Positions 1-7,813 of a stretch of 56,798 bases of DNA are shown piece after piece (the stretch's first letter is position 1; the number at the start of each line of letters is the position of its first letter). The notes below the pieces were generated by a model, which was not told where the DNA came from, ran no database searches, and saw only the letters and a list, made by a program, of their open reading frames with translations. The DNA is from Chloroflexota bacterium (lineage in GTDB: Bacteria; Chloroflexota; Anaerolineae; UBA4142), in NCBI GenBank assembly GCA_016215025.1, contig JACRMI010000022.1, forward strand, positions 1 to 56,798, given 5' to 3'. Both the position numbers and the translations under genes were made by a program.

Positions 1-403
1 CAAAATCAAGGTGTTTTGGAATCTTGGTCGCGAATGTGCCAAACTCGCGAGCAAAACGTAATCAGTCAAATTCACTCATTCCGTTTTTTCGCTACTTCTG
101 TCAACCTTGGCGGAATGAGTCCTGACTCCGCAAATCCTCTCTATCACCAAGATAAATAGGCTGTGATAGGTCGTAAGTGACGCCTACAAACAAAGAATCA
201 TCAAGTGATAGTTCGGGAAATTTTTCATTCATCAGAATTACGTTATTTCGATTAAGGCTGCCCAACGGTTTGCGTTACCCGCGGGTGGGCGGGACGAGAC
301 AACGCCGATTTGACGGAACCAACTTGAAGCCACACAAACTGCCTGAAAACGCGGCGACTCCCACCCGTCGGGTGCACGCTGTGTTAGCTGCGGTTCGGGA
401 ATT
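1..403. other. Left-edge region without a recognised gene
   Basis: No convincing complete gene is visible. A reading frame entering from the left edge ends near position 59 and could be the last ~19 codons of a truncated gene, but it matches nothing I recognise. A perfect 10-bp inverted repeat (ACTCATTCCG at 74-83, CGGAATGAGT at 111-120) could be a weak terminator or a repeat. An 80-codon open frame at 177-419 overlaps a palindromic element and is not protein-like. Confidence 0.4.
257..392. repeat. attC-like imperfect palindrome (~130 bp)
   Basis: The two ends are imperfect inverted copies: GCCCAACGG..TGCGTTACCCGC near 260-282 against CGTCGGGTGCACGC..GTTAGCTGC near 367-391. The inner arms are complementary over ACCCGcgGGTGGG / CCCACCCGtcGGGT. 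GCCCAAC fits the integron RYYYAAC core, but the opposite end (GTTAGCT) departs from GTTRRRY by one base. The geometry resembles a long attC site. No integrase or cassette gene is in view, so this is a structural resemblance only. Confidence 0.4.
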
Positions 404-1057
404 CTACTCTGCTATTTGAAACGCGATACTTACCGCTGCACCAACCGTAATGCTTCCTGGATCAAAAACTTGAATTTCACCGCTATCGTCTGGCTGAATT
501 TCATACGTTACATGCCCTTCTCGACCATGAAGGACATCTGGATTTACATCTTCTATATGAATTACCTTGCCTAATTTTACCTGCGCAGCATTGCAGTAAT
601 TCTCAGCCTTTTCTTGTGCGGCTGCTACAGCCCGTCGTCGTGCTTCTGCTCGTACTTCTTTCAGGTGAGTTGTTTGGAAATCGACATTGCTAATTTCATT
701 GACTCCTGCATCGACAACGCCTGTCAAAACATCTTCCATCGTGTCTAACTGTCGTAATAAAACATGGAATGCAACTCTCGCTGTGTAGCCGATGAACTTT
801 TGCTCTCCGTTCGTATACTTGAATGATTGCGAAATGCTGACGCGGGAAGTTCCTACTTCGCCTACCTTTACTTGCTCTAGGTATTTTCTGACACCTTGGG
901 CGGCTTTTCGGGCTTCTTGAAAGGCGTCCTTTGGATGTTGCTGAAGTCGTGAAACTGCAAAACTGAGAGAAACAATATCTGGATCGGCTCGGATAAGTGC
1001 AGAACCGAATACATTGATGCCGAATGGAGTTTGGATTAATTGTGCTTGATTCATCAT
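404..1057 (-). CDS. SIMPL (DUF541) domain protein
   Basis: A 217-residue protein whose whole length resembles the SIMPL/DUF541 family. It opens with an INVFGSALIRADPDIVSL stretch, has a central sub-domain with SISQSFKYTNGEQKFIGYTA, and has an A/E/R/K-rich helix (residues ~130-155) typical of the family. There is no signal peptide, whereas many SIMPL proteins are periplasmic or lipoproteins, so a cytoplasmic location is inferred. The ATG at 1057 follows a purine-rich AGGAAGGAAA ribosome site; a second ATG lies at 1054. It is monocistronic, with its own promoter and a structured ~110-nt leader. The biochemical function of the family is poorly defined. Confidence 0.75.
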   Translation of the reverse strand: MMNQAQLIQTPFGINVFGSALIRADPDIVSLSFAVSRLQQHPKDAFQEARKAAQGVRKYLEQVKVGEVGTSRVSISQSFKYTNGEQKFIGYTARVAFHVLLRQLDTMEDVLTGVVDAGVNEISNVDFQTTHLKEVRAEARRRAVAAAQEKAENYCNAAQVKLGKVIHIEDVNPDVLHGREGHVTYEIQPDDSGEIQVFDPGSITVGAAVSIAFQIAE

Positions 1058-1093
1058 TGATAGATTTCCTTCCTGAGTGAGCAGCTAACTATT

Positions 1094-1156
1094 GCTTAAA
1101 CAGCACGCTTGCTGTATAAGCACCCGCTGGGGGTTGTTATACAGCATAGATGCTGT
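1094..1156 (-). promoter_or_regulatory. Tandem ACAGCA-N4-TGCTGT palindromes in the SIMPL gene leader
   Basis: Two identical palindromes, ACAGCA-N4-TGCTGT, lie at 1100-1115 and 1141-1156, exactly 41 bp (about four helical turns) apart. The first extends to a 12-bp arm (11/12 paired, 1094-1105 with 1110-1121). In addition, TGCTGTATAA (1110-1119) is perfectly complementary to TTATACAGCA (1137-1146), so the two local hairpins compete with one longer-range helix. The element lies between the predicted transcription start (~1168) and the ATG at 1057. It could be a double operator or a switching leader RNA. Confidence 0.55.
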
Positions 1157-1174
1157 CTAATACCCTATGTACAG

Positions 1175-1203
1175 ATTATCCAGAAACCCTATATCCCAGT
1201 CAA
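1175..1203 (-). promoter_or_regulatory. Sigma70-type promoter of the SIMPL gene
   Basis: On the minus strand TTGACT (1198-1203) and GATAAT (1175-1180) are separated by 17 bp. The predicted start is near 1168, which gives a leader of ~110 nt carrying the tandem palindromes. Confidence 0.5.
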
Positions 1204-1226
1204 CGACCAACGCGTTTGTCATTTGC

Positions 1227-2528
1227 TCATTTTGCATTTGTCATTACGCCAATTTCCTCCGGCGACGCAATCCTCCCCATCACCGCCGACGCCGCGGCAA
1301 CGGCTGGACTCGCGAGATAAACTTCGCTCTCCACTGCGCCCATGCGCCCTTTGAAATTTCGATTCGACGTAGAGACGCAGCGCTCGCCTTCTGCCAATAC
1401 GCCAAGCTGCCCGCCGATGCACGGGCCGCACGTCGGCGCATTCACCGCGCAACCCGCTTCGATAAATATCTTGGTGAGTCCTTCGTCGATGGCCTGAATC
1501 GCAACGCGATTCGACCCAGGGAAAACGAGCGCGCGCGTGCCGGGTTTGACCTTGCGACCTTTGAGAATCTGCGCCGCGACACGCAAATCTTCGATGCGAC
1601 CATTCGTGCAGAAACCGATGCACACTTGATCGATTGCGACATTACGCAGTTTTGAAACAGGGACCGTATTCGACGGCAAGTACGGCGCGGCGACTTGGGG
1701 TTCAACCTCGCTCACGTCAAAATCGAATGTCTGCGCGTACTCCGCATCAGCGTCGGAATTCAAAATCGCGCGGACCTTCGCTTCCGACTTGTCCACGTAA
1801 TCGAGCGTCTGCTTATCGACGGCGAACAACCCAGCTTTCGCGCCGGCTTCTATCGCCATGTTCGCCATCGTCAAGCGGTCTGCCATGCCGAAATATTTGA
1901 ACGTATCGCCGCCAAATTCGATGGCCGCGTAACGCGCGCCATCAACGCCGATTTTCCCAATTGTGTACAAGATCAAATCCTTGCCGCTGACCCAGGGCTT
2001 TAGCTTTCCCGTGAAATTGATTTTGATCGTCGGTGGAACTTTGAGCCATACCTCGCCGATTGCCCACGCCGCCGCAATATCTGTCGAGCCGACACCGGTT
2101 GCGAATGCGCCGAGTGCGCCGTACGTGCACGTGTGCGAATCGCCGCCAATCACCAAATCGCCGGGACCGACCAAACCATATTCGGGCAGGATGACATGCT
2201 CGATGCCGCCCTGCCCAACTTCAAAATATTGACAGCCGTGTTGCTGCGCGAATTTCCGCACCGCATTGCCGACGCGCGCCGATTGAATATCTTTGGCTGG
2301 CACAAAATGATCTTGCACGATGACGACCTTGTGCGGATCGAACATGCGCGTCGCGCCTTTGAGTTTGCGAAACTCTTGAATCGCAGCGATGGCGGATAAT
2401 TCATTCGCCATCACCAGATCGACGTGCGCGCTGATGATTTGTCCAACCTCGACGCGCTCCACGCCCGCATGGGCTGCGAGCAATTTCTGCGCCATCGTCA
2501 TGCCCCGGTTATTCCGCCCACTCGTCAT
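1227..2528 (-). CDS. LeuC-type 3-isopropylmalate/homoaconitate dehydratase large subunit
   Basis: A 433-residue aconitase-superfamily large subunit that isomerises a 2-hydroxy di/tri-acid through a [4Fe-4S] cluster. Visible family features are VQDHFVP, GGDSHTCTYGALGAFATGVGSTD, the first cluster cysteine in IGFCTNGR (IGSCTN in most LeuC), and the CGPC pair in NAPTCGPCIGG. Length fits bacterial LeuC. The ATG overlaps the stop of the upstream LeuA-like gene (ATGA), implying translational coupling; GGAG lies 8 nt upstream. The small subunit LeuD, which carries the swivelling domain and normally lies next to LeuC, is not in the window. Whether the substrate is isopropylmalate or an aryl-substituted malate cannot be read from sequence. 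Confidence 0.85.
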   Translation of the reverse strand: MTSGRNNRGMTMAQKLLAAHAGVERVEVGQIISAHVDLVMANELSAIAAIQEFRKLKGATRMFDPHKVVIVQDHFVPAKDIQSARVGNAVRKFAQQHGCQYFEVGQGGIEHVILPEYGLVGPGDLVIGGDSHTCTYGALGAFATGVGSTDIAAAWAIGEVWLKVPPTIKINFTGKLKPWVSGKDLILYTIGKIGVDGARYAAIEFGGDTFKYFGMADRLTMANMAIEAGAKAGLFAVDKQTLDYVDKSEAKVRAILNSDADAEYAQTFDFDVSEVEPQVAAPYLPSNTVPVSKLRNVAIDQVCIGFCTNGRIEDLRVAAQILKGRKVKPGTRALVFPGSNRVAIQAIDEGLTKIFIEAGCAVNAPTCGPCIGGQLGVLAEGERCVSTSNRNFKGRMGAVESEVYLASPAVAAASAVMGRIASPEEIGVMTNAK

Positions 2529-3775
2529 TGAGCGATCTCCTTGATTTCATTTTCACTCAGAATGCGATTGTGTTCTTTCGCCGCATTCAAAATCGCCTTG
2601 AGTTTTTCATCCGTCGCCGCGATGCCATGCTGTTCGAGCCAATAGCGCACGTTGTGATCGCCGCTCATCGGTCCGATTTCGATTTTTTGTTTCAAGCCGA
2701 ACATGTCCGCCGGCACGCCAGAGTATACGCGGTTCGCGAGCCAGTCTTCGCCGCGCTTGAACGCTTTGACGACGGCGGCTGCGTGAACCCCAGCTTGCGT
2801 TCGAAATGCGTCTGCGCCAAAGACCGGATAATTCACCGGAATGGGCACTTCGCAAGCATGACCGACGAGAGAAACATACGCGCCTAGACTGCTCAAATCA
2901 TTATCGATCCATTCGAGCAAACGCATGTTGACGAGCAATTGATCCATCGAACAATTGCCGCAGCGTTCGCCAATACCGAGCGCGGTGCCGTGAATGCGCG
3001 TCGCGCCCGAACTTGCTGCGGCGAGCGCATTCATCACACCCAGCCCGCGATCGTTGTGTCCGTGAAAATCAATGCCGACGTTGCCGCCCGTGCGCGCGAC
3101 GATGCTGCGCGCAAAGCGCACGAGATTTTTTGCGCCACTCGGCGTGCAATGCCCAACCGTATCGGAGAGGCAGATGCGTTTCGCGCCGCATTCGATGGCG
3201 GTCGTGTACAGCTTGGTCAGCGTTTCAGGATCAGCGCGCGTCGTATCTTCCGTCACCATCATCACGGGAACATTGTGCTTGACCGCGAACGTGATCGACG
3301 TTTCGATGTTTTTGAGCATCGCATCCAGCGACCACTCTTCGACGTAGCGGCGAATGGGACTGGAACCGATGAACGTACAGGCTTCAATCGGCACACCAAC
3401 CGCATCGACAATTTTGACGAGCGGCTCAACATCGGCGATCAAGGTGCGACACGCTGCATTCGCTGCAATCTTGAGTTTCTGATCGCGAATTTCGGTTGCT
3501 AGTCGCGTGATATGCTCGACGTGATTAGGACCTGCGCCGGGCAAACCGATGTTCGCCGTGTGAATGCCCAAATCGTTCATCAAATGCAGCAAGCGGATTT
3601 TTGCTTCGATGGATGGCGCTTTGACCGATGGCGCTTGCAATCCATCGCGCAATGTTTCATCGTCGAATTGAACAGGGCGCAGCGGCGGCGGCAGTGTCTC
3701 GCCCATGTCATTCCAATCGTATATCAGATCGCGGTGTACGTATGGCACGACCGCGTGTTCCGGTAAAGGACTCAT
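2525..3775 (-). CDS. LeuA-like 2-oxoacid/acetyl-CoA condensing enzyme
   Basis: A 416-residue protein of the DRE-TIM (isopropylmalate/homocitrate synthase) family, which condenses acetyl-CoA with a 2-oxo acid. QFDDETLRDGLQ is the N-terminal metal-binding signature and FHGHNDRGLG carries the metal-ligand histidines; GERCGNCSMDQ is the conserved catalytic loop region. It lacks most of the C-terminal allosteric domain of leucine-pathway LeuA (~500 aa), so it is nearer homocitrate or benzylmalate synthases in architecture. I chose the ATG at 3775 because CGAGG precedes it. A longer frame starting at 3805 would be encoded by the palindromic array upstream. It is coupled to the LeuC-like gene. In this aromatic cluster an aryl 2-oxo acid substrate is possible, but that is inference. 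Confidence 0.8.
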   Translation of the reverse strand: MSPLPEHAVVPYVHRDLIYDWNDMGETLPPPLRPVQFDDETLRDGLQAPSVKAPSIEAKIRLLHLMNDLGIHTANIGLPGAGPNHVEHITRLATEIRDQKLKIAANAACRTLIADVEPLVKIVDAVGVPIEACTFIGSSPIRRYVEEWSLDAMLKNIETSITFAVKHNVPVMMVTEDTTRADPETLTKLYTTAIECGAKRICLSDTVGHCTPSGAKNLVRFARSIVARTGGNVGIDFHGHNDRGLGVMNALAAASSGATRIHGTALGIGERCGNCSMDQLLVNMRLLEWIDNDLSSLGAYVSLVGHACEVPIPVNYPVFGADAFRTQAGVHAAAVVKAFKRGEDWLANRVYSGVPADMFGLKQKIEIGPMSGDHNVRYWLEQHGIAATDEKLKAILNAAKEHNRILSENEIKEIAQ

Positions 3776-3788
3776 CAAAACCTCGTTT

Positions 3789-3857
3789 GTTAGTCTTGTT
3801 GTCATATAGTCAAGTAGTCAATCGGTGACCATTCGACTACATGACTACAAGACTAAC
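3789..3857. repeat. Inverted-symmetric word array (8-nt words) upstream of the LeuA-like gene
   Basis: The left arm (3789-3811) and right arm (3835-3857) pair at 21 of 23 positions and are built from words of the type TAGTCAAG and, in the other orientation, GACTACAT. The array fills the gap between the ligase stop (3865) and the ribosome site of the LeuA-like gene. Confidence 0.8.
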
Positions 3858-3864
3858 TATCCAA

Positions 3865-5199
3865 CTATGCCGTGAGATCACGTCGATCAATGATGCGCTT
3901 GGCTTTGCCTTCACTGCGTTGAATGTGATGTGGCTCGACCACTTTGACCTTGGCGGAAATGCCAAGCGTTTCGAGCAAGTCGTTAGTGATGCGCTGCTCC
4001 GTTTGCTTGACCCAGTATTCACCGCGCTTCCACAAATCGAGGGCGGCTTCCGCCCAAACTTCCAACTCGTCCAAGCGATCTTTTGGACGGTCGATGATGA
4101 TGAGGTAATGCGGTTCCAATCCGTCGACGGTTAGCAAAACGCTTTCGATGCTCGATGGGAAGACGTTGACGCCGCGAATGATAAGCATGTCGTCGGTGCG
4201 ACCTTTGACCTTGCTCATGCGCGCCATCGTGCGACCGCAGGGACACGTTTCGCGATTCAAGATGACACGGTCGCGCGTGCGATAGCGCAACAACGGCTGA
4301 CCTTCTTTGGTGATAGCAGTGAAAACGAGTTCACCCACTTTGCCATCGCCAACTGGCTCGCCGGTGTCTGGATCGATAATCTCTGGCAAGAAATGATCTT
4401 CGGCAATGTGCAAGCCCTCGTGATATGGACATTCGACGGCGACACCAGGTCCGACCATTTCGGTCAAGCCGTAAATGTCGAACGCTTCCAAGTTCATCTT
4501 GGCTTCGATCTCTTCGCGCATCTCATCGGTCCACGGCTCTGCGCCGAAGATGCCCACGCGAATTTTCATCCGGCTTGCAAAATCGACGCCCATCTCAGCG
4601 GCGGTCTCCGCCAACACTAACGCGTACGATGGCGTGCAGGTCAACGTCGTCGCGCCAAAATCTTCCATCAGCATGATTTGCCGTTTCGACAAACCACCCG
4701 ACACCGGAACGACGGTTGCACTCACGCGTTCGGCTCCGAGGTGAAAACCCAAGCCCCCCGTGAACAAGCCATAGCCGTAGCCGTTGTGAACCACATCTTT
4801 TGACGTGACGCCGGCGGAGGTGTACACGCGCGCCATTGTCTCCGCCCATGTGTCGAGGTCTTTCTGCGTGTACGGACCGACCGTCGGCTTACCCGTTGTC
4901 CCGCTCGACGCGTGCAGCCGAATGATTTTTTCGAGCGGCACGGTGAGCAGACCGAACGGATAATTATCGCGCAGGTCTTGCTTGCTGGTGAATGGCAGCT
5001 TGCGCAAATCTTCCAGCGACTTGATGTCGGCCGGTTTCACATTGCATGCATCCATCGATTTTTTGTAGTACGGCACAGTGTTGTAAACGAGATCGACGGT
5101 TTGTTGCAGCCGCTGGAGTTGGAGTTTTTCCAAATCCTTTCTCGGCATCGTCTCCGCTTCCTTGTTCCAAATCAACGGAGTCTGTTTCACCTTTCCCAT
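3865..5199 (-). CDS. paaK: Phenylacetate-CoA ligase family protein (copy 1)
   Basis: A 444-residue adenylate-forming enzyme that activates an aromatic acid (arylacetate, possibly benzoate) to its CoA thioester with ATP. PaaK hallmarks are [16 protein letters not shown] (P-loop-like), the [12 protein letters not shown] motif, a CPCGRT motif and [21 protein letters not shown] near the C-terminus. Length matches the family (~430-440). I chose the ATG at 5199 because GGGAGGG lies 9 bp upstream; the longer frame to 5229 has no such site. It lies directly downstream of the ior pair 1 and is the first of two paralogues in this window (the other at 13009-14283). Exact substrate unknown. Confidence 0.88.
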   Translation of the reverse strand: MGKVKQTPLIWNKEAETMPRKDLEKLQLQRLQQTVDLVYNTVPYYKKSMDACNVKPADIKSLEDLRKLPFTSKQDLRDNYPFGLLTVPLEKIIRLHASSGTTGKPTVGPYTQKDLDTWAETMARVYTSAGVTSKDVVHNGYGYGLFTGGLGFHLGAERVSATVVPVSGGLSKRQIMLMEDFGATTLTCTPSYALVLAETAAEMGVDFASRMKIRVGIFGAEPWTDEMREEIEAKMNLEAFDIYGLTEMVGPGVAVECPYHEGLHIAEDHFLPEIIDPDTGEPVGDGKVGELVFTAITKEGQPLLRYRTRDRVILNRETCPCGRTMARMSKVKGRTDDMLIIRGVNVFPSSIESVLLTVDGLEPHYLIIIDRPKDRLDELEVWAEAALDLWKRGEYWVKQTEQRITNDLLETLGISAKVKVVEPHHIQRSEGKAKRIIDRRDLTA

Positions 5200-5231
5200 T
5201 TGCTCATCCCTCCCAGGAATTGCACTCACAA

Positions 5232-5319
5232 ATTTCAGATTTCAGATTGATGATTTGAGACCCGGTACTCGCAATTGAATACCGAATACTGATTACTGAA
5301 CACTGTCAACTGTTCACTG
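5232..5319. repeat. Two consecutive heptad word arrays between iorB1 and the ligase gene
   Basis: From 5232 the words ATTTCAG, ATTTCAG, ATTGATG, ATTTGAG follow in strict 7-nt phase. From 5278 to 5319 six more 7-nt words follow, five of them ending in CTG (AATACTG, ATTACTG, AACACTG and so on). The stop codon of iorB1 (5306-5308) and its last codons are inside the array. Confidence 0.8.
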
Positions 5320-5905
5320 GGGCTTTCTCTCTCAACTTGCCGATCCAAAACGCCTTCTTGTTCTCTTCGATATATTTTTTCGGCACGCGGCGCACCAACA
5401 CGTCGAGCCAAATCTCCGGATCGACGTCGAGTTCGTGCGCAAGCGCGCCCAGCAAAACGGTATTCGCCAGATTCTTGTTGCCCAAGCTCTTGGCGATTTC
5501 CAAGCCATCGACGTACACGATCTTGTCGGTGACTGCGTGCAACGCTTTTTCGATCTCTTCGTCGCTGGGATAGACTGCGTTGCCAACCGTCGCCGACATC
5601 GGTAAAATTTTCTGGCGATTGACGATGATGGTTCCGCCCGGTTTCAAATAATCGACCCAGCGCGTGCTCTCCATCAGCTCGAAGGCAAGCACATAATCGA
5701 TGTGTCCGCGCTCACCGAGTGGTGCGCCGACGTGCTGTCCCCAACGCACATGCGATTCGACCACGCCGCCGCGCTGAGAAAAGCCATGCACTTCGCTCTT
5801 CTTTGCGTCGAGTCCGAGCGCCATGCCAACTTCTGCCACAATATCACTCGCCGTCAACACACCTTGACCACCAACACCCGCCAGCAAAAAATCTTTTTTA
5901 GTCAT
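5306..5905 (-). CDS. iorB: Indolepyruvate:ferredoxin oxidoreductase beta subunit (pair 1)
   Basis: A 199-residue 2-oxoacid:ferredoxin oxidoreductase gamma-type domain protein, the small subunit that partners IorA. It shows the N-terminal LLAGVGGQGVLTASDIVAE glycine-rich motif, KKSEVHGFSQRGGVVESHVRWG and GGTIIVNRQKI, all typical of IorB. Length (~200) is normal. The ATG at 5905 has GAGG six bases upstream. It follows iorA1 with a 75-bp palindromic array between them. The complex oxidatively decarboxylates aryl-2-oxoacids to aryl-acyl-CoA and reduces ferredoxin; the substrate is inferred from the family and cluster. The last five codons derive from a heptad repeat. Confidence 0.88.
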   Translation of the reverse strand: MTKKDFLLAGVGGQGVLTASDIVAEVGMALGLDAKKSEVHGFSQRGGVVESHVRWGQHVGAPLGERGHIDYVLAFELMESTRWVDYLKPGGTIIVNRQKILPMSATVGNAVYPSDEEIEKALHAVTDKIVYVDGLEIAKSLGNKNLANTVLLGALAHELDVDPEIWLDVLVRRVPKKYIEENKKAFWIGKLREKAPVNS

Positions 5906-5920
5906 TCGTTACCTCGATTT

Positions 5921-5995
5921 GGACGTTAGAGGTTAGAAGTTGGATGTTGGAACCAGCGCTCCAACTTCCAATTTCCAACTTCTAACTTCTAGTTG
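5921..5995. repeat. Heptad array with inverted symmetry between iorA1 and iorB1
   Basis: Left arm: four 7-nt words ending in GTT (5921-5948: GGACGTT, AGAGGTT, AGAAGTT, GGATGTT). Right arm: 7-nt words of opposite sense (5961-5995: CCAACTT, CCAATTT, CCAACTT, CTAACTT, CTAGTTG). A GC-rich AGCGCT sits at the centre. The iorA1 stop (5989-5991) is inside the right arm. Confidence 0.9.
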
Positions 5996-7770
5996 TTCAC
6001 CTTGCTAATTGCATTGTGCGGACACACTTGCGCGCAAATGTCGCAACCAACACACAGCAACGGATCGATCAACGCTTTGGGTTGTTTCGTCGTCGTATCG
6101 ATCTCGCCTTTGAAAATGGCGGGGCAGCCGACGCGGAAGCACATACTGCATCCATTACATTTTTCGTTTACGTCGTATGTGAATTTCTGCGGATAGTCGG
6201 GCAAGAAGACGCAGGGTCCACGCGAGATCACCACCGAGGGTCGATCCTTGATTGCAATCGCTTGCTTGATCGTTTTTTCGACGGCATGTTCGTCGAACGA
6301 GGGAACGACGAACACATCGTCCACGCCCATGCCACGCACCACGGCTTCAATGTCAATTTTTTTCGTCTGCAATCCTTGCAGCGTCGTGCCTGTCCCAGGA
6401 TTTTCTTGCTGACCGGTCATACCTGTAATGTCATTATCAAGAATGAGCACCGTACTCGCGCCCTTGTTGTAAATGATGTTTGCGAGCGCGGGCATCCCCG
6501 CGTGAAAGAACGTCGAATCGCCGATGACGGCGACCCAAGGTGTTTTCTCGTTGTTGACGCCAACCGCATCGATACCTTGCGCCACGCCAAGCGATGCGCC
6601 CATGCAACCGATGGTGTCCATCGCGTTGAACGGCGGCAGCACGCCGATAGAATAGCAGCCAATGTCGCCCGCTACGCGCAAGCGCAATTTTCGCAGCGCG
6701 TAAAATGTTGAGCGATGCGGACAGCCGGGGCAAAGTGCGGGCGGACGCGCGGGTGGCGTCATCGTCACGGCGGGCACTACCACTGGCTCGGGCTGCGGCA
6801 CGCCGAGTTTACGCGCGCCATCGCGCACAACCGCGAGCGAAAATTCGTTGACCATCGGAAAATATTCTTTGCCGACGCATGGAATGCCCATCGCCTTGAT
6901 TTCGTTTTCAAAGAACGGGTCGAGTTCTTCGACGATCACCAATTTTTCGACTTGCGATGCAAACTCGCGAATCAATTTTTCGGGAAGGGGCCAGCTCATG
7001 CCCAATTTCAAAAACGAATATCCTTCGAAAACTTCGCGCGCGTATTGGTATGCCACACTCGCCGTAACAAAGCCGATTTTTTTGTTGCCCCATTCGATAC
7101 GATTGATGCTCGCCGTGTTCGCCCACTCACTCAACTTTTTCGTGCGCTCTTCGACCACAGGATGGCGGCGACGCGAATGCGCGGGAATCATCGCGTACTT
7201 GGTTGGGTCGGGCGTGAATCCCTTGATCGGATGCTCGACGCGACCGTTGCCATCTTCGACATTCACAACCGATTTCGAGTGCGAGATGCGCGTCGTCGTG
7301 CGAAAAATCACCGGCGTATCGAATTGCTCACTGAGGTCGTACGCAATCGCCATGTAATCGATGCACTCTTGCGAATCGGCTGGCTCGATGCACGGCACTT
7401 TGGCAAAGCGCGCATAATTGCGATTGTCCTGTTCGTTTTGCGAACTCCATGCGCCGGGATCGTCGGCGCTGATGATGACGAGTCCGCCGTTGACGCCGGT
7501 GTACGCAAGATAGAATAACGATTCGCTCGCGACATTCAACCCAACGTGTTTCATCGATGCGAGCGCGCGCGCGCCGGCGTAACATGCGCCTGCCGCCGAA
7601 TCGAGCGCGACCTTTTCGTTCGGGGCCCATTCAGCACGAATATCTTGGTGCTTCGCCAGGTTTTCCAAAATCTCGGTTGATGGCGTCCCAGGATACGCAC
7701 TCGCATATCGAACCCCGGCAAGCCAAGTGCCAAGCGCAATGGCTTCGTTACCCGATAAGAGTTTCTTCAT
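5989..7770 (-). CDS. iorA: Indolepyruvate:ferredoxin oxidoreductase alpha subunit (pair 1)
   Basis: A 593-residue IorA. The N-terminal pyrimidine domain begins LLSGNEAIALGTWLAGVRYASAYPGTPSTE. The thiamine-diphosphate domain carries GDIGCYSIG and GDSTFFHAG...LDNDITGMTGQ. The C-terminus holds a two-cluster ferredoxin domain with CNGCSMCFRVGCP and CVGCDICAQVCP. Together with IorB it converts arylpyruvate plus CoA to arylacetyl-CoA, CO2 and reduced ferredoxin. The ATG at 7770 has GGAGG seven bases upstream. It lies just downstream of livF in the same operon. A paralogous pair lies at 14393-17344. The reaction may run in either direction in vivo. Confidence 0.92.
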   Translation of the reverse strand: MKKLLSGNEAIALGTWLAGVRYASAYPGTPSTEILENLAKHQDIRAEWAPNEKVALDSAAGACYAGARALASMKHVGLNVASESLFYLAYTGVNGGLVIISADDPGAWSSQNEQDNRNYARFAKVPCIEPADSQECIDYMAIAYDLSEQFDTPVIFRTTTRISHSKSVVNVEDGNGRVEHPIKGFTPDPTKYAMIPAHSRRRHPVVEERTKKLSEWANTASINRIEWGNKKIGFVTASVAYQYAREVFEGYSFLKLGMSWPLPEKLIREFASQVEKLVIVEELDPFFENEIKAMGIPCVGKEYFPMVNEFSLAVVRDGARKLGVPQPEPVVVPAVTMTPPARPPALCPGCPHRSTFYALRKLRLRVAGDIGCYSIGVLPPFNAMDTIGCMGASLGVAQGIDAVGVNNEKTPWVAVIGDSTFFHAGMPALANIIYNKGASTVLILDNDITGMTGQQENPGTGTTLQGLQTKKIDIEAVVRGMGVDDVFVVPSFDEHAVEKTIKQAIAIKDRPSVVISRGPCVFLPDYPQKFTYDVNEKCNGCSMCFRVGCPAIFKGEIDTTTKQPKALIDPLLCVGCDICAQVCPHNAISKVNN

Positions 7771-7792
7771 TGAACTACCTCCATTAAATCCC

Positions 7793-7813
7793 AGACAAGT
7801 TGGAACCTTGTCT
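7793..7813. repeat. Small hairpin between livF and iorA1
   Basis: AGACAAG (7793-7799) and CTTGTCT (7807-7813) form a perfect 7-bp stem with a 7-nt loop that includes the livF stop codon. It could tune expression between the transporter and the oxidoreductase; it has no U-tract. Confidence 0.5.

Noticed and set aside
177..419. Plus-strand 80-codon open frame
   Set aside because: It lies across the attC-like palindrome and shows no protein-like composition; the stop overlaps the SIMPL gene end.
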